The notes under the pieces are model-generated. The model was given only the letters and a program-made list of their open reading frames with translations, was not told the origin of the DNA and made no database searches. A stretch of 13,177 nt of DNA from JAVBPB01 sp031549965 (GTDB lineage: Bacteria > Bacillota > Clostridia > Lachnospirales > Lachnospiraceae): positions 1 through 13,177 of the forward strand of contig JAVBPB010000154.1 of assembly GCA_031549965.1 (NCBI GenBank), in the 5' to 3' direction. A program made the position numbers and the translations under genes. Shown in pieces: positions 1-5,859 of this stretch; the first letter of the stretch is position 1; each line of letters opens with the position of its first letter.

Positions 1-4
1 TATT

Positions 5-138
5 CCCTCAGAAAAACATTATAATTTATGAAAAAATCATTATAAGCCATGGAAATGAGACTATGATGCTTTTTCATAGGCTCATTGGAATGTTTGGCTT
101 ATCTGATTTTTTCATAAATTATAATGTTTTTCTGAGGG
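5..138 (+). repeat. Long perfect-armed palindrome with conserved core, copy 1 (HP1)
   Basis: A 35-bp arm at 5-39 is the exact reverse complement of 104-138. Inside it lie a small asymmetric bulge (TT at 40-41 against C at 103), a 7-bp stem (ATAAGCC / GGCTTAT), an asymmetric internal loop, and an apical stem AATGAG-A-CTATG / CATAG-G-CTCATT with one A-G mismatch closed by a T-rich loop. The core reappears, reversed, in the element at 7668-7800, whose arms differ in sequence but are again perfectly paired. There is no T-run after either arm, so it does not look like a simple intrinsic terminator. I do not recognise the family; a structured RNA, a DNA hairpin used by a recombinase, or a non-autonomous mobile element are all possible. 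Confidence 0.9.
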
Positions 139-160
139 GGGGCGGTATCTAAATGGCAAT

Positions 161-197
161 GCGTTCGTTACACAAAAACCTTAAGTTAACGACATTG
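161..197 (-). repeat. Left copy of the ~38-bp end repeat
   Basis: On the minus strand this reads CAATGTCGT, TAACTTAAGG, TTTTTGTG, TAACGAACGC in order. The right end of the window (13014-13060) carries the same words on the plus strand: ACTTAAGG, TTTTTGTCC, TACGAACGC, TCAATGTCGTC, ACTTAAGG. The two copies therefore lie in opposite orientations relative to the window. A diverged second unit may continue to about 220, where a GAACGTCCGACCAATGTCG-like stretch is read on the minus strand. Function unknown. Confidence 0.6.
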
Positions 198-256
198 GTC
201 GGACGTTCTCTCGATGTTTTAAAAGACAAATACATCTGCTGAACCAACGGGTCTGC

Positions 257-273
257 ACAATTGGATATATATA
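257..273 (+). repeat. 17-bp word repeated inverted at the right end
   Basis: ACAATTGGATATATATA occurs here and, exactly, on the minus strand at 13167-13151. After four unmatched bases both copies continue with CATATT(C/T)AT, so the similarity extends to about 30 bp. Its AT-rich composition weakens the case, but the extension past a mismatched block argues against chance. Confidence 0.5.
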
Positions 274-328
274 CACCCATATTCATTAAAAATTAATTTC
301 TGTATTGAAGGACTTTTCAGTGACCTCC

Positions 329-380
329 CTTGGAGATGTAATTTTTTGAGGCAAAGTTGGGTATTCATAAGTTTACTTTA
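329..380 (+). repeat. Tail repeat, copy A
   Basis: This stretch contains TTTTTGAGGCAAAGTTGGG followed by TATTCATAAGTTTACTTTA. It aligns along its whole length, with a few substitutions and one-base indels, to 7793-7845 directly after the second palindrome. Just upstream, GACTTTTCA (311-319) matches the start of that palindrome's 3' arm. Copy A may thus be what remains of a third palindrome element after loss of most of its hairpin. Confidence 0.65.
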
Positions 381-393
381 GTAAATCTAAAAA

Positions 394-1455
394 TCAATAC
401 CCCCTAAGCTTCTTAGCCCTATTAGGATGACGAAGCTTCCTAAGAGCCTTAGCTTCAATCTGTCTAATTCTTTCTCTAGTCACCTGAAATACCTGTCCCA
501 CTTCTTCTAAAGTTTTAGGTTCCCCATCAATTAACCCAAACCTAAGAATAATAACCTGTTTCTCTCTATCATTTAAGTCCTCAAGCATAGTAAATATATC
601 TTCTCTAAGAAGTGTAGACATTGCCGCATCATCTGTAGCCATAATTGTACTATCCTCAACAAAATCTGCTAAAGAACTATCGTCCTCATCACCGACTGGA
701 GTTTCAAGAGATACTGGTTCCTGTGCAAGTTTTTGGATCTCCAAAATTTTTTCCGCAGACATTCCAATACATTCTCCTATTTCATCTGCACTAGGTTCTC
801 TTCCAAGCTCAGAAACCAATTGTCTTTGTGCACGAACTACTTTATTAATAGTTTCTACCATATGTACAGGTACCCTTATTGTACGGGACTGATCTGCTAA
901 GGCTCTTGTTATGGATTGTCTAATCCACCAAGTAGCATATGTACTAAATTTAAATCCTTTAGTGTAGTCAAATTTATCTACAGCTTTCATAAGACCCATA
1001 TTACCTTCTTGAATTAAATCTAAGAAGGATAAACCTCTGCCTACATAACGTTTTGCAATACTTACAACTAATCTTAAATTAGATTCAATCAGAGTCTTTT
1101 TTGCATATTCGTCACCTTGCTCCATCTTTAGTGCTAATGCAACTTCTTCTTCCATAGAAAGTAATGCTACATTACCAATCTCCTTTAAATACATCTTAAC
1201 CGGATCATCTGTTATAGAGTTAATTAGTTCAGATATGTCCTCTGTCTCAATTTCATCTTCAATAGTTGGCATAACGTCATCAGTTTCTGTTAGTCTTAAA
1301 ATATCAACACCATTTTCTTCTAAGTAATCAAAAACTTTTTCAAGTCTTTCAGGTGTTAATTCAAAATCTGATAAAAAATCATTAATTTCTTGTATTTCTA
1401 ATACATTTTTTTTCTTTTTTCCTAATTCTAATAGTTCCTTTAGTTTTTCAGTCAT
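394..1455 (-). CDS. rpoD: RNA polymerase primary sigma factor RpoD (SigA)
   Basis: This is the housekeeping sigma-70 factor that directs RNA polymerase to vegetative promoters. The 353-residue protein has a short region 1.1 (about 1-60), region 1.2 (DPVKMYLKEIG, from 84), region 2 with the core-binding and -10 recognition segment (LDLIQEGNMGLMKAVDKFD and YATWWIRQ, about 122-192), region 3 (about 200-275) and region 4 with the -35 helix-turn-helix (TLEEVGQVFQVTRERIRQIE, about 315-334). The frame stays open to 1533, but the ATG at 1455 is chosen because AAAGGAG lies just upstream and the protein then begins MTEKLKELLELGKKKK, as in clostridial relatives. The gene stands alone and is divergent from an ABC-F gene. 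The usual partner dnaG is not adjacent on either side within the window. Confidence 0.97.
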   Translation of the reverse strand: MTEKLKELLELGKKKKNVLEIQEINDFLSDFELTPERLEKVFDYLEENGVDILRLTETDDVMPTIEDEIETEDISELINSITDDPVKMYLKEIGNVALLSMEEEVALALKMEQGDEYAKKTLIESNLRLVVSIAKRYVGRGLSFLDLIQEGNMGLMKAVDKFDYTKGFKFSTYATWWIRQSITRALADQSRTIRVPVHMVETINKVVRAQRQLVSELGREPSADEIGECIGMSAEKILEIQKLAQEPVSLETPVGDEDDSSLADFVEDSTIMATDDAAMSTLLREDIFTMLEDLNDREKQVIILRFGLIDGEPKTLEEVGQVFQVTRERIRQIEAKALRKLRHPNRAKKLRGY

Positions 1456-1480
1456 TAATATGCTCCTTTTTAATTTAGTC

Positions 1481-1509
1481 ATTATAATAGTATCTAAAGT
1501 GTACTTGGT
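1481..1509 (-). promoter_or_regulatory. Candidate proximal rpoD promoter with three ACTTGGT repeats
   Basis: On the minus strand a perfect TATAAT (1486-1481) sits so that transcription would start near 1474, about 20 bases before the rpoD ATG. The -35 position (1509-1504) reads ACCAAG, a poor match. It lies inside three head-to-tail copies of the heptamer ACTTGGT (1503-1509, 1510-1516, 1518-1524, plus strand), which could be an activator or repressor site or replication slippage. Confidence 0.5.
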
Positions 1510-1570
1510 ACTTGGTAACTTGGTTTTTTCCAAATAATATTTTGCATTAGTAATTATTTTTATTACCGTT

Positions 1571-1598
1571 ATAATACTAATTCTACATCGATTGACAA
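1571..1598 (-). promoter_or_regulatory. Candidate distal rpoD promoter
   Basis: On the minus strand TTGTCA (1598-1593) and TATTAT (1576-1571) are separated by 16 bases. The -35 is good and the -10 acceptable. It would give a leader of about 110 bases before the rpoD start. In this AT-rich spacer, chance matches are a real concern. Confidence 0.35.
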
Positions 1599-1642
1599 TT
1601 TCCTTTATTTTTTTTAAAAAATTTTCAAAAATAAAAAATAAC

Positions 1643-1670
1643 TTGAAATTCCATAAATTTTCGTTATAAT
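1643..1670 (+). promoter_or_regulatory. Promoter of the ABC-F gene
   Basis: TTGAAA (1643-1648), a 16-base spacer and TATAAT (1665-1670) precede the ABC-F start codon by about 50 bases. No attenuator-type leader or short leader peptide fits in the remaining 5' region, so drug-induced attenuation is not suggested. Confidence 0.65.
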
Positions 1671-1723
1671 CAAATTAGTGAGTTAATTATAACTTGTATT
1701 ACCTGAAAGTTAAGGAGATAGTA

Positions 1724-3283
1724 ATGAGTATACTAAATGTAACGAATTTAAGTCACGGATTTGGTGACAGAGCCATATTTAACAATGTATCCTTTAGATT
1801 ATTAAAAGGCGAGCACATTGGATTAATTGGTGCTAATGGTGAAGGAAAATCTACATTTCTAAATATTGTAACAGGTCAATTACAGCCTGATGATGGTAAA
1901 ATTGAATGGGCCAAGAATGTAAGGGTTGGTTATTTAGATCAACATACTGTTCTTTTAAAAGGTCAGACAATTCGTGACGTATTAAAATCTGCATTTGCTT
2001 ATTTGTTTGAAATGGAACAAAAGATGACAACTATTTGTGACACCATGGGTGATGCTTCAAGTGATGAAGAGTTAGTTGTTATGATGGAAGAACTTGGGGT
2101 TATTCAAGATATGCTTGATTCCCACGATTTTTATATTATTGATTCAAAGGTGGAAGAAATTGGACGAGCTTTAGGGCTTGAAGAAATCGGTCTTGATAAA
2201 GACGTTATGGATTTAAGCGGCGGTCAGAGAACTAAGGTGTTGCTTGGTAAGTTATTACTTGAAAAACCTGATATTCTGCTTCTTGATGAGCCTACAAACT
2301 ATTTGGATGTTTCACATATTGAATGGCTTAAGCGGTACTTAAATGAATATGACAATGCTTTTATACTTATTTCCCATGATATTCCTTTTTTAAACAGCGT
2401 TATTAATTTAATTTATCATATGGAAAATCAGGAACTTAATAGATATGTTGGGGATTATAATAAGTTTATTGAAGTTCATGAAATGAAAAAAAATCAATTG
2501 GAATCTGCTTATAAAAAACAACAGCAAGAAATTGATGATTTAAAAGATTTTGTTGCACGAAATAAATCAAGAGTTGCAACCAGAAATATGGCTATGTCAA
2601 GACAGAAAAAGTTAGACAAAATGGATGTTATTGAATTGGCGAAGGAAAAACCTAAACCAGAGTTTAAATTCAAAGAAGCCCGTGCTGCCGGTAAATATAT
2701 ATTCCAATGTGAAAATTTAGTAATTGGATATGATGAACCTTTATCAAAACCACTTAATATATATATGGAACGTGGCGAAAAAGTAGCACTTATTGGTGCT
2801 AATGGTATCGGTAAAACAACTCTCTTAAAAAGTATTTTAGGCCTTATTCCTCCAGTATCCGGAAAAGTTTTACTTGGCGATTATCTATATAAAGGGTATT
2901 TTGAACAAGAAATGACTGGTGCTAAGAATAATACATGTATTGAAGAAATTTGGCGTGAATTTCCTTCATTTACCCAATATGAAGTTAGATCAGCATTAGC
3001 AAAATGTGGTTTAACTACAAAGCATATTGAAAGTCAGGTTAGAGTTTTAAGTGGTGGTGAACAGGCCAAAGTAAGGTTATGTAAACTAATCAACACTCCT
3101 ACTAATATCTTATTATTAGACGAGCCTACTAATCACTTAGATGTAGAGGCAAAAGAAGAGCTAAAAAGAGCTTTAAAAGAATATAACGGAAGTATTTTAT
3201 TAATATGCCACGAACCAGAATTTTATGAAAATCTTGTAACTAGGGTTTGGGATTGTTCTACATGGACTACAAAAATTCTATAA
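1724..3283 (+). CDS. ABC-F family ATPase (YkpA/YbiT-like)
   Basis: A soluble twin-cassette ATPase with no membrane segments, 519 residues long. ABC-F proteins bind the ribosomal E site and modulate translation or, in some branches, protect against ribosome-targeting drugs. Cassette 1 has Walker A GANGEGKST (36-44), signature LSGGQ (164-168), Walker B LLLDEP with E189 and H-switch SHD (217-219). A charged, predicted helical linker (about 240-310) separates it from cassette 2: GANGIGKTT (358-366), LSGGE (442-446), LLLDEP with E467 and CHE (495-497) in place of SHD. The ATG at 1724 is preferred over the upstream TTG at 1694 because AAGGAG lies 6 bases before it and MSILNV matches the family start. 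It resembles the housekeeping YkpA/YbiT branch more than resistance proteins, by eye only. Confidence 0.9.
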   Translation: MSILNVTNLSHGFGDRAIFNNVSFRLLKGEHIGLIGANGEGKSTFLNIVTGQLQPDDGKIEWAKNVRVGYLDQHTVLLKGQTIRDVLKSAFAYLFEMEQKMTTICDTMGDASSDEELVVMMEELGVIQDMLDSHDFYIIDSKVEEIGRALGLEEIGLDKDVMDLSGGQRTKVLLGKLLLEKPDILLLDEPTNYLDVSHIEWLKRYLNEYDNAFILISHDIPFLNSVINLIYHMENQELNRYVGDYNKFIEVHEMKKNQLESAYKKQQQEIDDLKDFVARNKSRVATRNMAMSRQKKLDKMDVIELAKEKPKPEFKFKEARAAGKYIFQCENLVIGYDEPLSKPLNIYMERGEKVALIGANGIGKTTLLKSILGLIPPVSGKVLLGDYLYKGYFEQEMTGAKNNTCIEEIWREFPSFTQYEVRSALAKCGLTTKHIESQVRVLSGGEQAKVRLCKLINTPTNILLLDEPTNHLDVEAKEELKRALKEYNGSILLICHEPEFYENLVTRVWDCSTWTTKIL

Positions 3284-3312
3284 TTATTTTTTTAAATTAG
3301 ATATGTTTAAAA

Positions 3313-3374
3313 AAATATCACCCAATATATAATTAGGTTCTAATAACGAACCAACTATATGTTGGGTGATATTT
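3313..3374. terminator. Two-way terminator between ABC-F gene and rpoZ
   Basis: AAATATCACCCAA (3313-3325) pairs perfectly with TTGGGTGATATTT (3362-3374), and a small inner hairpin GGTTC/GAACC sits at 3336-3352. On the minus strand the stem is followed by a run of T residues, giving a good terminator for the rpoZ operon. On the plus strand it is followed by CTATTTT, a weaker tract for the ABC-F gene. Confidence 0.8.
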
Positions 3375-3394
3375 CTATTTTGGCAGACTATATA

Positions 3395-3703
3395 TTAATC
3401 TTCAACTTCTTCTGCAAATTCAATATTTTCACTTTCGTAAGTTTTAACTTTAGTATAAAAATCTTCATCTTTTTCTTCATCACTTACAATTTTAACTTTT
3501 GCACTGTGTAACTCTTCTACTGCTATTGATAAAGGTTTTTTATTATAATCATTAACAAGGGCTTTTTCCCCTCCAATAATTTGTCTGGCTCTTTTTGCAG
3601 TAGCTATTACTATTGAGTATCTGCTTTGAACAACTGGTTGTTCTCCTGGTTCAACCTCACTATTAACAACTTCCATAAGATCTGTATATGATGGATGTAA
3701 CAT
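3395..3703 (-). CDS. rpoZ: DNA-directed RNA polymerase omega subunit
   Basis: Omega is the small subunit that binds beta-prime and aids polymerase assembly. The 102-residue product has the omega core near its start (MLHPSYTDLM, then SRYSIVIATAKRARQI at about 28-43 and KPLSIAVEEL at about 56-65), followed by an acidic tail (EEKDEDF and EFAEEVED). It is the last gene of the yicC-remA-gmk-rpoZ operon. Only 2 bases separate its ATG from the gmk stop codon, and its AAGGAG site lies within the last codons of gmk, which suggests translational coupling. A terminator follows about 20 bases after the stop codon. Confidence 0.95.
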   Translation of the reverse strand: MLHPSYTDLMEVVNSEVEPGEQPVVQSRYSIVIATAKRARQIIGGEKALVNDYNKKPLSIAVEELHSAKVKIVSDEEKDEDFYTKVKTYESENIEFAEEVED

Positions 3704-3705
3704 AT

Positions 3706-4338
3706 TTAATTATCTCCTTTCTTAAAAGCATTTAGCTCATTTTTTAAATTATCTATAAAAACATTATTTCTAGATACTTTACAATGTTGACTTTGAATGA
3801 CATTATTAACTAGCTCTACACAATCTTCCAAGATATCATTTACAATTATATAATCATATGAATCAATTACATCTGATTCTTCTAAAGCTCTGTTTAATCT
3901 TGAATTAATTGTTTCAATATCTTCTGTGCCTCTATTTATTAATCTGCTTTTTAATTCAGCACTAGTTGGTGGAGTTATAAATAACAATAATGAATCGGGA
4001 AATATTTCTTTTACTTTTAATGCCCCTTGAATCTCAATTTCAAGAATAACATCCTTTCCTTCACTTAATTGCTTTTCTACATATGCTTTTGGTGTTCCAT
4101 AGTAATTATTTACATATTCTGCCCACTCAATTAAATCATTATTTTTAATCATATCCTCAAATTTTTCCCGATTTAAGAAGAAATATTCATTGCCGTGAAC
4201 TTCTCCCTCACGTGGCTTTCTTGTTGTTGCTGAAATTGATAAGGAATAATCGTATTTTTTTAATAATTCCTTCATAACTGTACCTTTTCCTGCACCGGAA
4301 AATCCTGAAACAACAGTTAATATACCTTGTCTGTCCAA
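3706..4338 (-). CDS. gmk: Guanylate kinase
   Basis: Phosphorylates GMP to GDP with ATP in purine nucleotide salvage and synthesis. The protein has 210 residues, the usual length. The P-loop SGFSGAGKGT is at 11-20, the GMP-binding segment SATTRKPREGEVHGNEYFF at about 36-54, and the lid arginines lie around INRGTEDIETINSRLNRA. The start is a TTG at 4338 with GGAGG 7 bases upstream; the ATG that directly abuts this GGAGG is in another frame. The start fits the family, where the P-loop begins about ten residues in. It sits between remA (122 bases upstream) and rpoZ (2 bases downstream), the order found in many Firmicutes. Confidence 0.96.
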   Translation of the reverse strand: MDRQGILTVVSGFSGAGKGTVMKELLKKYDYSLSISATTRKPREGEVHGNEYFFLNREKFEDMIKNNDLIEWAEYVNNYYGTPKAYVEKQLSEGKDVILEIEIQGALKVKEIFPDSLLLFITPPTSAELKSRLINRGTEDIETINSRLNRALEESDVIDSYDYIIVNDILEDCVELVNNVIQSQHCKVSRNNVFIDNLKNELNAFKKGDN

Positions 4339-4460
4339 ATCCCATCCTCCTATATATCCCGTGTTAAATCTGGGAATTTTTATTTTAACTCTGGATATTT
4401 CTTTTGTTTACAGTTAACCATAATACTTAATTTTTCCAATATTTAACTCTACCTATATAG

Positions 4461-4742
4461 TTAACTTTCAGATTTATCTATATCCACATTTAAGTCAATA
4501 TTCTCTTTTCCATTAAATCTACCTGCAATAGTTTCTGGTAAAAGTGCTGATAAAATTATATGGTTTGAATCTGTAACAATCACAGCTCTGGTTCTTCTGC
4601 CAAGAGTGGCATCAATGGCAGTTCCTTCATCTTTGGCATTTTGAATCATTCTTTTAACCGGTGCTGACTCAGGACTTATAATTGCAACTACTTTGCTTGA
4701 ATTTACAATATTTCCAAATCCTATGTTTACTAATTTTCCCAT
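4461..4742 (-). CDS. remA: RemA-family DNA-binding regulator (DUF370)
   Basis: A small regulator; in B. subtilis RemA activates biofilm matrix and osmoprotection genes by binding DNA as an oligomer. The 93-residue protein carries the family hallmarks NIGFGNIV (6-13), SPESAPVKRMI (23-33) and DATLGRRTRAV (44-54). R49-R50 match the arginine pair needed for DNA binding in the B. subtilis protein. The start is set at the ATG 4742, which has AGGTG 6 bases upstream; a GTG three codons earlier (4751) is in frame but lacks a site. The C-terminal tail after GRFNGK is longer than in B. subtilis and acidic. The gene lies 14 bases after yicC. Targets in this organism cannot be told from the window. Confidence 0.92.
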   Translation of the reverse strand: MGKLVNIGFGNIVNSSKVVAIISPESAPVKRMIQNAKDEGTAIDATLGRRTRAVIVTDSNHIILSALLPETIAGRFNGKENIDLNVDIDKSES

Positions 4743-4756
4743 CTGATTCACCTATT

Positions 4757-5635
4757 TTATTCAATATTTTGTATCTGCTCTCTTATTTTTTCTATTTCAG
4801 TTTTTAAGTCAATTGCTTTATTTGAAATTTCTAAATCATTTGCTTTTGATAAAATAGTGTTGGCTTCTCTGTTCATTTCCTGAGCTATAAAATCTAATTT
4901 TCGCCCAATTCCTATTCCTTCTTCCAGTGTCATTTTAGTATTATTAATATGACTTTTTAGCCTTACTATTTCTTCATCTATGCAGGTTTTATCGGCATAC
5001 AATATTAATTCTGTTGAAAGTATTGCATCATCAATCTTTGCATCTCCTAAAAGCTCTTTAACCTTAGTTTCGATTTTTTTACGATATTCTGTAACTAATT
5101 CGGGACTTCTCTCCTCAATAAAGTCTAAATAAGATAAAATTAAATCTAATTTCATCATTAGATCATTTTTTAAGCTTTCTCCCTCTTTAATTCGAGTTTC
5201 AACAAAGCTTTGGCATGCTTTTTCTATAGCTTCTTCAAAATACTCCCAAAGTTTTTTTTCGTCAATAGACTGCTCTTCCAAAGTAAATATTTCTGGAAAT
5301 TTAGATAAGGAAGAAACCGTTACATTATTTTCTATACCAAGTTTTTCACTCATAGACCTTAAATGATTTAGATATTCCTGTGCAATTTCTTCATTATATC
5401 TTATACTTACAGTATTATCTGTATAATCTTCGTATGTAATAAATATATCGATTTTTCCTCTTTGAGCATATTTTTTTATAATATTTCTTATTCCACTTTC
5501 AAAGAAACTTAGCTTTTTAGGCATCTTAATGGTAATATCACTATATCTATGATTAACAGATTTAATTTCAACTATTATTTTTAAGTCTTTATTAGATAAC
5601 TCGTATCTTCCGAAACCAGTCATACTTTTTAACAT
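4757..5635 (-). CDS. yicC: YicC/YloC family endoribonuclease
   Basis: Family members are RNases; E. coli YicC takes part in small-RNA decay. The 292-residue product begins MLKSMTGFGRYE, the diagnostic N-terminus, and continues with IVEIKSVNHRYSDI (about 21-34). The C-terminal DUF1732 part has ELILYADKTCIDEEIVRLKSHI and GRKLDFIAQEMNREANTILSKAND, both strongly conserved in the family, followed by a terminal helix. AAGGAGTG lies a few bases before the ATG. It is the first gene of the operon and is divergent from rqcH, as yloC is near yloA in B. subtilis. The YloC-type RNase role here is inferred from the family. Confidence 0.94.
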   Translation of the reverse strand: MLKSMTGFGRYELSNKDLKIIVEIKSVNHRYSDITIKMPKKLSFFESGIRNIIKKYAQRGKIDIFITYEDYTDNTVSIRYNEEIAQEYLNHLRSMSEKLGIENNVTVSSLSKFPEIFTLEEQSIDEKKLWEYFEEAIEKACQSFVETRIKEGESLKNDLMMKLDLILSYLDFIEERSPELVTEYRKKIETKVKELLGDAKIDDAILSTELILYADKTCIDEEIVRLKSHINNTKMTLEEGIGIGRKLDFIAQEMNREANTILSKANDLEISNKAIDLKTEIEKIREQIQNIE

Positions 5636-5683
5636 TATTCACACTCCTTCATTTAGTAAAATTTCTATAAAACTTTGCATTTA

Positions 5684-5712
5684 ATTATAATGTATTTAGG
5701 TTTGCAAGTCAA
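5684..5712 (-). promoter_or_regulatory. Promoter of the yicC-remA-gmk-rpoZ operon
   Basis: On the minus strand TTGACT (5712-5707), a 17-base spacer and a perfect TATAAT (5689-5684) lie about 50 bases before the yicC ATG. This is a near-consensus sigma-A promoter with no obvious operator over it. Confidence 0.8.
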
Positions 5713-5736
5713 ATAAATAATAAATTATTTTTTCAG

Positions 5737-5765
5737 TTTTCAAATAATGCTTTATCTGATATAAT
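5737..5765 (+). promoter_or_regulatory. Candidate rqcH promoter
   Basis: TTTTCA (5737-5742), a 17-base spacer and a perfect TATAAT (5760-5765) lie about 95 bases before the rqcH ATG. The -35 matches consensus at four of six positions. It is back to back with the yicC promoter. Confidence 0.55.
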
Positions 5766-5859
5766 TACTTAAAAATCAAAGAATTAAATATATTAAATAT
5801 GTGAATTTTAATATATAGAAATTTTTAGGATTTTTGTTTTGATGGAAGGAAGTGTTAAC

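Larger units (their letters stand above)
139..393. other. Repeat-rich intergenic region downstream of rpoD
   Basis: No gene is supported in these 255 bases. They contain a stretch at 161-197 that recurs inverted near 13014-13060, a 17-base word at 257-273 that recurs inverted at 13151-13167, and at 329-380 a tail sequence that recurs at 7793-7845. The segment therefore appears to be assembled from dispersed repeats rather than unique intergenic DNA. No clear terminator for rpoD is visible: a weak hairpin (GGGTATT 359-365 / AATACCC 396-402, enclosing TTTAC/GTAAA at 372-385) overlaps the rpoD stop codon but has no T-run after it on the minus strand. Confidence 0.6.

Noticed and set aside
5..138. 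Palindrome copy 1 as an ordinary intrinsic terminator of rpoD
   Set aside because: The stem is far longer than a terminator, lies more than 250 bases beyond the rpoD stop, and neither strand has a T-run after it.
5..138. Palindrome as retron msr-msd or a group II intron fragment
   Set aside because: No reverse transcriptase is in the window and none of the flanking motifs of those RNAs could be identified.
1456..1533. 26-residue N-terminal extension of RpoD
   Set aside because: It covers the TATAAT promoter element and heptamer repeats; the ATG at 1455 has a strong ribosome binding site and fits the family.
1694..1723. Upstream TTG start for the ABC-F gene adding ten residues
   Set aside because: No ribosome binding site precedes it, while the ATG at 1724 has AAGGAG and gives the family N-terminus.
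1724..3283. ABC-F protein as an antibiotic resistance determinant
   Set aside because: The leader has no attenuator or leader peptide and the protein looks like the housekeeping YkpA/YbiT type; the sequence alone does not support resistance.
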